This document shows positions 1-10,150 of a stretch of DNA of 64,000 nt, piece by piece. The stretch lies in contig JASANZ010002273.1 in the NCBI GenBank assembly GCA_030849805.1, positions 124,001-188,000 of the forward strand, given 5' to 3'. The translations under genes were made by a program, and so were the position numbers. The notes beneath the pieces were generated by a model, which was not told where the DNA came from, did not search any database, and saw only the letters and a list, made by a program, of their open reading frames with translations. How positions within the stretch are numbered: position 1 is the stretch's first letter; each line of letters begins with the position of its first letter. This stretch comes from Sergeia podlipaevii (taxonomy: Eukaryota; Euglenozoa; Kinetoplastea; Trypanosomatida; Trypanosomatidae).

Positions 1-49
1 GCGAGATAAAGGAAATCTTGGAACAAAGAGGCCCGTCGTTCTTAATTCT

Positions 50-940
50 ATGGACTCTATCCCTTCCGCCACCAGCTTTGAAGAGATTCTTCTTGCGTCT
101 GGCTTGTTGTCACGCTCCCCCTCACGGAAACCACCACACCCGCTGAAACTGGCCAAGCAGAAGCTGAATGATGCCGAGGACGAAGGTGCATCATCCTGTC
201 CGCTTGAGGCTGCTCTCGCAGCACCGCTGACGGCTACTTCTTCCTCCTCCTCTCCTGTTGACTCGAGCGGTGCGACTGCAACCGCAGGACGTTTTTCATG
301 CCATGATGCCCATAAAGAAGCTCGTGAGGGCAGGTGTGAGTTTCAAAGGGAGACCGTGTTGCTAGAGTGGCTTAGCGCTGGCCACGTGATGAAGTCGGGG
401 ATGCGTCTCGCAGTGGGCGTGCCATCCTTGTGGGTGTCTCGCACTATGTTGTCCTTGATGTACAGTGCAGGTGGAGGGTCTTCGTGTGGGTGCGCGTGCG
501 CCTGTGGTGGGGGAGCACGAGCATACGTTGAGTGCCCTAAAGACGCCAGCGAGTTGAACTCACAGGTGGCTGGTCCTTCGCCCGCTATTGCGTCTGCGCA
601 GCAAGGCAACATCTCGGCCAAGTCAGTGCTGGCGCGATGCGTGCAGCATATGTGGGCTGCGGTGTGCGAGGATGTGCTCCATCATTGGTATCCGCAGCTG
701 CTGCTTGTGATGGGCGATCGCTCGAAGAGCGCGAAACTTCGTCGCCAGCGTCACCGACGTCAACGTGTGAGAGCAAGTGCAGTTTCGTCTGCTTCTCGTG
801 GGGATGACGGCGCTCATGACGGCTCTTCTGCCTTCATTACCGCCCAACGTGCAGAAGGATGGGCTGTGATGGGACCAATCGAAATTCTCACTGATGCGGT
901 GGCTCATGCGGTGGAAACTGCCTTGATATGTCTCTTGTGA
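50..940 (+). CDS. Unknown protein, possibly 5'-truncated by the window edge
   Basis: The product is not recognised. From the first ATG it is 296 residues. The reading frame is open from base 2 to the ATG with no stop, so the true start may lie upstream of the window and this may be only the C-terminal part. A Ser/Ala/Pro-rich first third is followed by a more ordered central segment (about residues 100-145), a Gly/Cys-rich patch (about 140-155), and a Trp/His-containing helix-like segment (about 195-225). A very basic Arg/Lys cluster follows (about 224-240). No signal peptide or clear membrane span is seen. GC-rich codon choice matches the other genes and contrasts with the T-rich DNA after its TGA stop, which supports coding. 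Confidence 0.6.
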   Translation: MDSIPSATSFEEILLASGLLSRSPSRKPPHPLKLAKQKLNDAEDEGASSCPLEAALAAPLTATSSSSSPVDSSGATATAGRFSCHDAHKEAREGRCEFQRETVLLEWLSAGHVMKSGMRLAVGVPSLWVSRTMLSLMYSAGGGSSCGCACACGGGARAYVECPKDASELNSQVAGPSPAIASAQQGNISAKSVLARCVQHMWAAVCEDVLHHWYPQLLLVMGDRSKSAKLRRQRHRRQRVRASAVSSASRGDDGAHDGSSAFITAQRAEGWAVMGPIEILTDAVAHAVETALICLL

Positions 941-2992
941 GAAAGGGAGAGTACAGGAATCCAGGATACGTATATATATTAAAGGAAGTAAGGTCAACTA
1001 AAGTAGAACAAGGCATCGCATAAAACGCGAGAAAGAAGAATGCTTGAAAAGAGTTGTGTTATGTACGGAGTTCATCATTGCATTGTACACGGAAGGGCAC
1101 TTCCTCTTCTATTTATATACTGTACTTTGAATATATATATATTTCTCTCCTAGGTGTTCCAAAAATATATATAAAAAAAAAGTATAGAGAGAGTCATTGC
1201 CGCCGAGCGGTCACGCAGGTATACACGCTAGTGTGACCATTCTATACATACATGGATATGCTGCGCTACATACCTCCTATTGAATACCTCCCGTCTAGTC
1301 ACAAATGCATACAAAACAGAGAACAACAACAAAAAACAGCAATAGTAATAGTAATAAAAAAAAAGTAGTGCTCAATGGTTGGTAGTACTATCATGAATGC
1401 AATGTGCTGTAGTGTGTGCATGATAGATCTATTTTTTTTTTTTTTGCGTACGTGCAGTTATTTAAACGCCACCTTTTCTTCTTTGTTAAAATGCGAAAGA
1501 AAAAAGGAAAATAATCTGGCGGTGATACACACACACACACATTACTCAAATTGAAAAAATGTGAAAGTACTTTAAGCAAGCGAGCAGATATGGATCACTT
1601 ACAAAAAGTATTGAACGAGGAGGAGACTCAATGTTGCGCAGGCGTTCTCGTGTTTTTTTTTTTTTTGTTGTTGCTATTATAGTGTTCTGTGTATAGTAAA
1701 TTTGAGTTTTATCCATCTTGTTTTTTTTGTGCAGCTTCCTTGCTTTACTTGAGTATATATATATATTCTTTTATTGTTATTTTTTATATCCTCTACTGTT
1801 ATTATTATTATTATTATTGATCTGTTTCTATTTCAACTATATATTTACTTTCTCATATTTATTTTTGTTGTTACATCCCTTTGCTGTTTCTCTGTCGATG
1901 AATGCATTCACACTTTTACCCTTTTCTGTTACCATACATTTTCTATTTACGTGTGCTTCTGCTTCATAAATATTTCATGTGATAGCGGTCTTCTATGTTG
2001 TACATCAAGTGTAAAGGACCAACGAGAAGTGGAACGAGGGAAGGGGACAGAAGGGAAAAAAAGGATATTTTCTCAAGAGATTATTAATAGGGATGATTAA
2101 GAGAGCTGTATTGCTTTCACTTTTCATATTCTCCTTTTTTTTCTCTTTTGTTTCTCATATTTTTTTTTTTTTTTTTGCGTGTTATTGTTGTGTGACTGAG
2201 AGATCGATAGAACAATATCCCAAGAAATGCTGCGCGTGTGATTGGGAGGAAACCGTGGGTCAGCTATTTTTGTTTTACCTCCGATTGTGAGTACGATGAT
2301 GGGAGCGAGTAGGATGAAAAGGCAAGAGGAAGAGCGCACTTTTTTAGAAAGATGACTCAGCTGTTGTAAACATATACTACCTTTTTCTTATACTCCCCTT
2401 TTAAAAGGCGATCAATGTCAGATGATGTGCTTCACACGGCATGTAAGTGCATCTGTTTTATATGCATCTCAGTATTGTCACATATACAGTGGATGCGGTG
2501 TGCCCATCATCTTTCATTAACAAAAAAAAATATGTATTTTATCTTTTTTCTTTTCAATTTTTTTTTGCTGTTAATCTTTTTTTTTCTGCTCTACATTTTT
2601 TTTGTTTTCTTCTTTTCATCACTATGATACATTTTGATAGAATTGTATTTCTTTTTTCTTTTTTGACTTGCTTTTGCTTCAGAGTTCAATGGCTACTAAC
2701 TCTTTTTCTTTATATATATATATATATGTATGTATATATATTTTGCTTTTTTTTTCTGAGAGAGAGACTTCGTAGGCGGTATGTATACACGATACATATA
2801 TATATATATGTGTACGATAAGTTTCTTTTTGCAATTTTCTCTCCCCTCTTCCTCTTTTTGGTTTCAACTTGCGTGGATTATGAGCATTGTCAGATTTCTT
2901 ATACAAGAGCATTTCACTTCTACTTGACGTGAAGCATCATAAAGTCGCGCGGCAGAAGGACCGCCTGGTAGCGAGGCTTCCTCTTCCTTTCC

Positions 2993-3022
2993 CCCCCCCC
3001 TCCTAAAAAAAGGGGGGGGGGG
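2993..3022. repeat. Poly-C/poly-G hairpin with A-loop
   Basis: Ten C residues followed by TCCT (2991-3004) face an A-G11-A-G6 run (3011-3029) across a six-A loop (3005-3010). Bases 2993-3004 can pair with 3011-3022 in a 12-bp stem with one T-G wobble. The G-run alone could also form stacked-G structures. It lies in the T-rich gap and no function is known. Confidence 0.6.
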
Positions 3023-4052
3023 AGGGGGGAAAAACAACAACAACAAAAAACGAAACAACACCATCACATATACAGGGCAAACTATGAACTGTACTTGTGC
3101 TCCAAAGAGCGTGCTATCGCTTTTTCCTTTTTGCTGCCCTTTTTTTTATTCTTTCATTTTTTTTTTTTTTGTAAAATGCTTTGCCTTAGCTGTGATTGAG
3201 AGTGTATGCTTTATGAAACAAGAGCCAAATACAATCAAACTATATGAAAGAAGAATGTTTTCAAGAAAAAAACAAAAAAGAAGGCATCTAATGGAGCACA
3301 AGAAGTTTTTTTTTACCTGTATAGATATCTTTTTTTTTTGCCACTACATGGATTGCTCTACGCCATGTAGGTGCATACGGAGTGTGTGTATGTGTGTGTC
3401 TGTGAGAGAGAGAGAAACATACTTGACACTTCCTGTATGAAATCTACTTTGTAGCGTATGTGTAAAAGAGAGTACATACCTTTCTGCTATATGCGGTGTC
3501 ACTCACTGCTTTTTTATTTATTTCTTTCTTTACTATCAAATCAATTTCAATATACATATACATATACATACATCCAAAAAAAAAATAGCTATTATTTTGA
3601 ATCTTCTATTCTATAGTACTAGGAGATTGCATATACCTGCAAAGACGTGCTTCTTTTTATATTTTGTATCCATATGCATATCTTATCTTTTCCTTGTCAA
3701 TCCTTGTTTTTGTTCACACAAAGTAGCTGCACTTTGCATTTGCACTGTGTAGATATATCTATCTATTTATTTTTTTTGTCACTATTATTATTGTTTTTGT
3801 TATACATTTATAGGTCTTTTTTTTTTTTGACAAACCAAAGCTGTGGAACATAAGAGAGAAGGGAGCCAAAGGATAACACACATACACACACACAACATCT
3901 ACAAATTGAAAAGCAAGGCGATCTAAACTATACAGTGATCCACAGTTTTCATTGTAGGGTGTGGCAGATAAGTGGTAACTCCTTTTGTCATAAACAAGCC
4001 AGTGGTGCTATTTCTATTACCATTATAACTTCGCTTATATATAGAAAAGGAG

Positions 4053-4071
4053 TCTTTCTCTCTCCTTGCAG
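4053..4071 (+). promoter_or_regulatory. Likely SL trans-splice acceptor
   Basis: A pyrimidine-rich tract (TCTTTCTCTCTCCTTG) runs directly into CAG, with AG at 4070-4071, about 80 bases upstream of the ATG at 4153. This is the best acceptor in the region; a weaker AG lies in the following GT repeat. Confidence 0.6.
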
Positions 4072-4152
4072 CGTGCGTGTGTGTGTGTGTGTGCTTAGTA
4101 TACATTTATACATACATTTTAAAACAACAACAATAACAACAACGAAAAGAAC

Positions 4153-6732
4153 ATGTCTCGTAGACAGATGCTGGACAGCATGCGGCACGGAAGCCACGAC
4201 TACACCAACAGTCTTGACTTAGACTACTTGGATACCCCTAACCGCCTCTCTAGCAACTCGTCTACCAATTCCCATATGCAACTGGCAGATAGTGGCAGAG
4301 ATGTTCTTAAGGATACCAAGGATGCTGTAGGGGGTGCGCGCAGCCCCTACGCGATGAAGCCAGTGGAGTTATCAGGTGCAATCTACTCACCCACACGAGA
4401 TCGCAGTAACACTGTCCCGTACAATCACATTCGGAGCGAGGAGGCAGTGAGGGGTGGTGTGCTTGACGACGACGTCAGCGTGGCCTCACCTGAGCTTTCC
4501 CCGCAGACGGCACGACCTGGTGGCATGTCGCTGTTTGTGTCTTCATTAGAGACGAATGATACTAAGGGGGCGGAGAGGCCTCCGACGGATTCATCGGCAA
4601 GTGACTTGGTAGGCCACATGGCCGCCTTTAAGTTCGGTAGTTCGGATCCGGACGGCATTGGAGAGAAAAGTAGCAGCTGCGTGCAGAGTCTGCCTACACC
4701 AGTCTCTGCCAAGGAGACAGATCTGAGGGAGTTGCACACCCCTTTTCACGTAACTGACCCTCAGAGCTACCGCCACCGACCGAACAAGCGATCCACTTCG
4801 GAGGAGACAAACAACCCCGCCGAGGATGAGGCGGCTCAACGCCGCACCACTGCCACCCCTGCATCTACGAGAGGTGTGATGGACGCCGCCACTGCTTTGA
4901 TGCTGGAGAAGTCTGCCGATAGGGGGGCGCCGTTGGTAACGACAACAGGCGGCACCGGCATGTATCAGAGTGAGCGCGATTGTGGGGATAGCATTATGCG
5001 TGTGGAGACTTCACTTGCTGAACTGCAGGTTGCACTCGCTAAAGAGAAGCACAGCAACATTGACGCGGAGCAGCGGATATCAGCCCTCATGCGCGAGGTG
5101 GATGTCCTTCGTGCTGAGAACATGGCACTTGCTTCTGCGTGTCCAGCAAATAGTCCTGCTATGGATGCGAGCCAGGTTCACCCGAGCGTGGCATCAAAGA
5201 AGTACGTAGAAGACTTGGAGGCGCGTGTCGCACGACTGTCCAAGTCCCTAGAATCAAAGGAGAGAGATTTGGAAGCACGTGACGAGCGCATCCGGCTCTT
5301 GGAGCACAAGCTGGCAGACCAACTGCTTTCTGGTAGCGTTGGTACGACGATGGCCTACAAGCATTCTCCCTCTTCGCAGTTGATGACACGCATGCACAGT
5401 GGCAACAGTATCTCACGCTCGACGGCGGAAATCCCAGTCACGGTGGCGCCTCGGCTTCTGTCAACTGTGGTGCCATCGGTACATGTGAACGCGGTGACCT
5501 TTTCTGATCTCAAGACATACAGTTCACAAGAGACACGCAAGAGCCCTGTCCCACAGGTGAGAACACTCAGTGGCAATTCACACCTGGAGCGCACTGCATC
5601 CTTGGGAAGGCAGCGCGGCCCTGAGCGTAGTACAGATCGCGACTCCTCGCCGCAGCCGCGGCTTATCCCTGGCGAGGAGGAGTACAAACCTCCTAGTGGT
5701 GGTGGTACACGTCTCACCGCTGTTGGTGCCACAACGATGGCGGTTGGTCTCACACCACCAGTAGCAGCGAAACTCAGTACGGCGCTGAGACGCAACAGCA
5801 GCACACGGCGGGGGGACACTACAGCAAGCGAGAGACCGCACTCGGCGACGCGCGTGCCGAGCGTGCCGAGGAAGCCTTCGATATCCTCGGCGAGAAAGCG
5901 TGGAGGACCTCTGCGGGCTCCAAGCCTCAACGAGTCTTCTCTGCTTTCTCACGGCGGAGGTGCTGCTGTTGCTGGTGGTATTGCATCAGGCAAGCGAATG
6001 AACAGCAACGCTAGTAGTGCGATGGGCCCCCGTCCAGTATCTCCTCGCAAGCGCGGTGGTACTCCAATGCGACAGGGCTCGCAGTCAAGAATGCTACTAG
6101 ATCAGCAGCAGCCTTCGTCGCGCGCAGGCAGCAGGAAGGCTTCCACGTCCAGTTCCGTTGCACCTTATGGCCCTGGAGATGACAGCCACCCCGCCAGAAG
6201 AACCTCCACACCCCAGAAGGGAAGCACACCTGGGTCTCGTAAGGGCTCCACTGTCTCCGCGACACGACGCTCGTCTGGTACTGCAGCGCATCCTATCCAT
6301 CTGCAGCGAGCGCCGAATAACGCTATGGAGCACCCACCACCACAGCTTCAGAAGCACATTGCTAATCTATACAGCATGTCTCCCCCACGCTCGGTGACGC
6401 CTAGCATGCACTCAGTCATCTCGGCAGCGCGCTCGCGGCCGCAAATATCTTACAACGCGCGCGATGACACATCCGTTATGAAAGGGACGACGACGACGGT
6501 GGTGTTCCGCAGCAAACCAAACCCAGCTGTAGGCCCGTATTACAGCGAGAATCCCATTGTGGCACCAAAGGCCGACGCGGTGGTGCCCTTACCTCATGAC
6601 GATCCATTTGTTTCTGAGAAGTATACCACGACGTACTATCCAAACCGTCTTGTGCGCACCAACAGATCTGCTGGACGTTCTAGCGTGGAAGGTGATGCTG
6701 ACACCGAGGAAGACAGGGAGGTGAGCGTGTAG
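4153..6732 (+). CDS. Large Ser/Arg/Pro-rich protein with central coiled coil
   Basis: The product is not recognised by name. The 859 residues are mostly low-complexity and polar: an acidic, Ser/Thr-rich N-terminal third, then a predicted coiled coil in two blocks (about residues 280-325 and 350-395; heptads of Leu/Ala/Glu/Lys). A long basic Ser/Arg/Gly/Pro-rich region follows (about 440-740) with repeated SRKxS/T and TPxKxGS-type motifs. The C-terminal 80 residues look more ordered, with several Val/Pro/Tyr clusters. No membrane span is seen. The layout resembles cytoskeleton-associated, heavily phosphorylated proteins of trypanosomatids, but that is inference. The start is the first ATG after a clear splice acceptor, and coding composition holds to the TAG stop. 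Confidence 0.85.
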   Translation: MSRRQMLDSMRHGSHDYTNSLDLDYLDTPNRLSSNSSTNSHMQLADSGRDVLKDTKDAVGGARSPYAMKPVELSGAIYSPTRDRSNTVPYNHIRSEEAVRGGVLDDDVSVASPELSPQTARPGGMSLFVSSLETNDTKGAERPPTDSSASDLVGHMAAFKFGSSDPDGIGEKSSSCVQSLPTPVSAKETDLRELHTPFHVTDPQSYRHRPNKRSTSEETNNPAEDEAAQRRTTATPASTRGVMDAATALMLEKSADRGAPLVTTTGGTGMYQSERDCGDSIMRVETSLAELQVALAKEKHSNIDAEQRISALMREVDVLRAENMALASACPANSPAMDASQVHPSVASKKYVEDLEARVARLSKSLESKERDLEARDERIRLLEHKLADQLLSGSVGTTMAYKHSPSSQLMTRMHSGNSISRSTAEIPVTVAPRLLSTVVPSVHVNAVTFSDLKTYSSQETRKSPVPQVRTLSGNSHLERTASLGRQRGPERSTDRDSSPQPRLIPGEEEYKPPSGGGTRLTAVGATTMAVGLTPPVAAKLSTALRRNSSTRRGDTTASERPHSATRVPSVPRKPSISSARKRGGPLRAPSLNESSLLSHGGGAAVAGGIASGKRMNSNASSAMGPRPVSPRKRGGTPMRQGSQSRMLLDQQQPSSRAGSRKASTSSSVAPYGPGDDSHPARRTSTPQKGSTPGSRKGSTVSATRRSSGTAAHPIHLQRAPNNAMEHPPPQLQKHIANLYSMSPPRSVTPSMHSVISAARSRPQISYNARDDTSVMKGTTTTVVFRSKPNPAVGPYYSENPIVAPKADAVVPLPHDDPFVSEKYTTTYYPNRLVRTNRSAGRSSVEGDADTEEDREVSV

Positions 6733-8118
6733 GGCTGCATCAGCAGAATAGTAAAGTGAGAGGAGGAGAAAAAAATGTGACGGTGGCAGTGATGATGATG
6801 ATGATATCAATGTTTGTTTAAGGTGATCTACGCTTGTGCGCGGTGGAGCGCATAGCCATACACTTTTTTTTTTTTTTGAAGGAGAGAGAAGGAGTGGGAG
6901 AGAGAAGAATGAAGATTTTTTTTTTGTTGATCTTTTCATTTTTCACTGGATAGTCTATTATTATTATTATTATCTTTATTTTTATTGGTTTTAACAAACA
7001 AGCAAGAAGGAGCGCGATGGGAGTTCTTTTTTTCTTTCTCTCCTTTTTTTTTTGGAAGTATCGGAATGCCTATTGGGCTGTTTTTTTTCTTTGTTGCAAA
7101 GGACTAGTTAGAAGAAGGAAGAGTATTGAATGGCAAAGAAAACGACAATGCCAGCAGGATACAGTTATGCAGGAACTGCTTTATTCTAGTGTTCTGCGAT
7201 AGCATACACACACACACACACATACATGAAAAAATGGAGTGAAGAAGTGAGAGATAATGAGTGAAGAGGGGAGAGATTCATCACAGCAAAATTGCGTTTT
7301 TCTTTTTCATTATAACTGTTATTATAAATACAATTTTTCTTTTTCCAGCTATGATATATATACTTTTATTCTCGCTCTCTCAGCCCTACTTGGGAAGTTC
7401 TTTATCATCTTCATTTCTCCTTTTCTCTTCTTTTTTTTTTGCGTATCTTCTCATTTACCTCTCCCTTCCCTTTGTTGCCAGCCTACCGTACGTTGCGTGC
7501 TTGAGATTATGATACCACTAAACTTGATAGGGGGGATGAGTGCTGCTTACATCTGTCACTGCAAACGCATTTATATAATTGGAGAGTGGATGTGCTCCAC
7601 ACTTTTCTGCGCGTACATATGTATGAGAGTGTGCTTGTTTGTTTGTTTGTTTGTTTTTGTGTGTGTGTGGGTGGATGGATGCAGGTTGCTTATTTTTATG
7701 TATGTCTGAAGCGATTCTTCGCTGCGAAAATTGCGTGCAAACGCAAAAGAACAATAACAACAACAACAAAAGCTTACAGTAAAAAAAAAATTCTGGATGA
7801 TATCAAATTTTTAATTAGGGATGACTACCGCGTGTTGTCTTTTTGCCTTTTTTTTTCTTTTGATATTGCGACACTTCTTTCATTTAGCAAACAAATGAAA
7901 AGAGAAGGGATGGATTGCGTTTGTGCTTGCTTATTTTTTTTCCCCATTTTAAACTTTCTTTACCTCATTCATCTTTTTTTTCTCTGTTTTGATTTTGGTA
8001 TATTTGTATTGGAATCGCTTTTTCGTCTTTGAAGCAAAAGAAAATAGTACAATTATTGATAAATCCAGTTTTATTTGCTGCTATCTCTGTGCATATTTCA
8101 CACAAGGAAGCACACCAA

Positions 8119-8139
8119 CACACACACACACACACACAC
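8119..8139. repeat. (CA)10 microsatellite
   Basis: Ten uninterrupted CA units in the gap upstream of the VAP-like gene. Confidence 0.85.
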
Positions 8140-8500
8140 GAACATACGTTACAAAGCTCTATCCATTGCTGACTGGACACTTGCTTACTTATACATTCAA
8201 AGACTGAGGGGCCTGTCATTACAATAGGTTTATATCACATTGATCAAACCACAGGTACCTTTTTTTTTTTTTTCTTTCTAGAGGCCGCGCGTGGTCTAAT
8301 AATTCTTTTTTTTTTTTTTTTCGTACCGCTGTTGCTGATTATTCTATTATTGACTGACTACATACTCGTAGCTGTTTTTTTTTTTTTTGAGGAGATTTGA
8401 CGTCGTATAGAAAGGCATCTTTTTTTTCTTTTTTTTTTCTTTTTACATATATCTTCCTTCTCACGGTATAAACCACGCACGCCCAACGTACACGATAAGG

Positions 8501-8536
8501 TCTCTACTTTGCTTTTAAATATATATTTTACTGTAG
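8501..8536 (+). promoter_or_regulatory. Candidate trans-splice acceptor
   Basis: A T/C-rich stretch ends in CTGTAG (AG at 8535-8536), 69 bases upstream of the ATG at 8605. A longer poly-T tract lies at about 8417-8445. Another AG close to the ATG is possible, so this is tentative. Confidence 0.4.
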
Positions 8537-8604
8537 GCAAATAGTGCATTGTACGAGGACGTTCTTTTTTTTTTTAAAAAAAAATTGTGTGAAGCGTATC
8601 CAGG

Positions 8605-9444
8605 ATGACCTCACCCACAAGCCCATCAAAGCTTCAGAGGCCGTCTGCGGTGAGCACCTTCATCTCTGTGGATCCTGACTACCTTGTGTTTCCTCCTCCA
8701 CTAACAGGTCGTTGTATCCAGAACACAATCAACATCACCAACACTTCCTCACGTCCTTGCGTTTACAAACTGCGCAGCCGGAACCCTTCTCGCTACATCG
8801 CGAAGCCAAACGTTGCGGTGGTCGCACCAAAGTCTGCGACGCGAATCCGCGTGACGCTCCCTGACACCGCAATCAGCGGAGACATCGTCGCTGTGCCCTC
8901 GCGCGACACGTTTCGCATTGCCGTTAAATTTCTCAGCGAGATGCCGGTTGCGGGGTCTTCTGCTCGCGAGTTATGGGACAGTGCTGGGACGACTATTGAA
9001 CATGAGAAGGATATCACTGCCTACTTTCAGGCTGGCATGAACCCTCCCCCAGGCGGCTTTGTTGTCTATTTGCCATCGAATTACATCCCCATTACGGCTT
9101 CTAGATCGCCGAGTCGCGCGTTGTCGTTAAGTGCAGCAGTGGAGACACCACAGCGCTCTCTACGAGATGACATGACGAGTGCGGCAGATACTAGTGGAAA
9201 GCGTGGTAGAGCCGCAACGAGAGCAACACCACCAACTTCATCGGCAATAGCAGGGGGAGGTAACAAACTTGTGGAGCGGAGGGGATGGACGGCGAAACTA
9301 CGCAGCTACTGCGTGCTTGTATTGCGCACTGCTGCTATATTTGTTGTGCTCGCGTACGTAATTGGGGCTGCTGCGAGGCTGTACACGGAACAACAGCGGC
9401 AGGAGAAGACCCCTGTTGCTCCTGCTGATGCCGCCTCACCGTAA
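8605..9444 (+). CDS. VAP-like MSP-domain protein, tail-anchored
   Basis: This is a 279-residue relative of VAP (VAMP-associated) proteins, which anchor in the ER and recruit FFAT-motif partners at membrane contact sites. The MSP (major sperm protein) fold covers about residues 20-140. It has the typical opening (DPDYLVFPPPLTG), an N-I-T-N-T-S-S-R-P strand and the signature segment at about 53-70 (YKLRSRNPSRYIAKPN), which corresponds to the FFAT-binding face. A polar, Ser/Arg-rich linker (about 165-230) leads to one hydrophobic span (about 235-258) and a short polar tail, as expected for a C-tail anchor. VAPs usually have a coiled coil before the anchor; here the linker looks disordered instead. 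The family call is firm; the partner proteins are unknown. Confidence 0.85.
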   Translation: MTSPTSPSKLQRPSAVSTFISVDPDYLVFPPPLTGRCIQNTINITNTSSRPCVYKLRSRNPSRYIAKPNVAVVAPKSATRIRVTLPDTAISGDIVAVPSRDTFRIAVKFLSEMPVAGSSARELWDSAGTTIEHEKDITAYFQAGMNPPPGGFVVYLPSNYIPITASRSPSRALSLSAAVETPQRSLRDDMTSAADTSGKRGRAATRATPPTSSAIAGGGNKLVERRGWTAKLRSYCVLVLRTAAIFVVLAYVIGAAARLYTEQQRQEKTPVAPADAASP

Positions 9445-10150
9445 ATAGTGAAGATTTTTTTTGGACGAGCCAATATGAAAGTTGCGTTACTGGAGTAAGC
9501 AAGATAATGATATAGAGAAGGAAGATTGAAGGTATGAAAGGAGGGGAAGGGAGGGCGGGAGGGGTGAGTGTGAAGTTCTTGCGTACATGGTGATACGGGC
9601 GAGAAGAACGGCTTGTTATATATTTGCATTTGATTGACTCATCTGTCCCTTTCTTTGCCTCTCTTTTTTTTTTTTTAAGTATTCTTTTCTCTCGTATTGA
9701 TTTTCTTAACGAAACACGATTACTAAACTAAAGCATCCACTTTATCTTTTATTATTATTATTATTATGCAGCACTGCTGCTATGCCCTTTTGTTTTGTCC
9801 TTCCTTTGATTTTATTATAATCATTATAATTATTGCCGTTATTAGCACTGCATTTGAAGAGGTAGCGCAGGTATTTTGTCTTTTTTTTTTTTTTACTTGC
9901 ACCTACGTACCTTTATTTTTTTTTTTGATTGTATTCACTTTTTATGTTTATACTCTCTCTCTTTCTCTCTCCCAAAATATATTTCTGTATGTATGCATGT
10001 GCGTTCAGCTGCACAGTTAGTAGCGGCGAGTGGAAACTTTTTTTTTTTTTTTGCCCCCCCCCCCCTTTTTCCCACACATCTTTCATTATATATAGTGGCA
10101 TTTATTGTTTAGAGAGCAAAGACTTCAGGCTCTCGCATGACACCGCAGTT
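9445..10150. other. Intergenic with acceptor of WW-domain gene
   Basis: A purine-rich start is followed by T-rich DNA with an (ATT)n run near 9750, a CT-rich tract near 9950-9970 and a poly-T/poly-C tract at 10038-10071. No gene is seen. Confidence 0.55.
10038..10095 (+). promoter_or_regulatory. Candidate trans-splice acceptor
   Basis: A run of about 15 T, then about 12 C and further pyrimidines precedes TATAG (AG at 10094-10095), 56 bases before the ATG at 10151. Further AGs follow before the ATG. Confidence 0.5.

Larger units (their letters stand above)
941..4152. other. Gene-free 3.2 kb gap, T-rich
   Basis: This is the longest gap in the window. It holds many poly-T and poly-A runs, (TA)n and (ATT)n tracts and short hydrophobic open frames made of Phe/Leu/Tyr codons that I do not regard as genes. 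A small GC-rich island with a homopolymeric C/G hairpin sits at about 2936-3030. The last part carries the likely trans-splice acceptor of the next gene. I see no tRNA or convincing small RNA. It is probably a long 3' UTR of the first gene, plus perhaps an unrecognised non-coding RNA. Confidence 0.5.
6733..8604. other. Intergenic, T-rich with simple repeats
   Basis: It contains a short GAT repeat just after the upstream stop, (ATT)n near 6958, a CA run near 7205, a TTTG repeat near 7635-7656 and a (CA)10 run at 8119-8139, plus many poly-T tracts. The open frames here are Phe/Leu/Cys-rich and composition-driven. No gene or structural RNA is recognised. Confidence 0.55.

Noticed and set aside
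1718..2932. Hydrophobic multi-span-like open frames in the first gap
   Set aside because: They are runs of Phe/Leu/Ile/Tyr codons from poly-T, TTA and TA repeats, with no conserved features; similar frames occur in every T-rich gap.
9929..10150. 74-codon N-terminal extension of the WW-domain protein
   Set aside because: It is translated from poly-T/poly-C and CT-rich DNA, and the likely splice acceptor at 10095 lies inside it.
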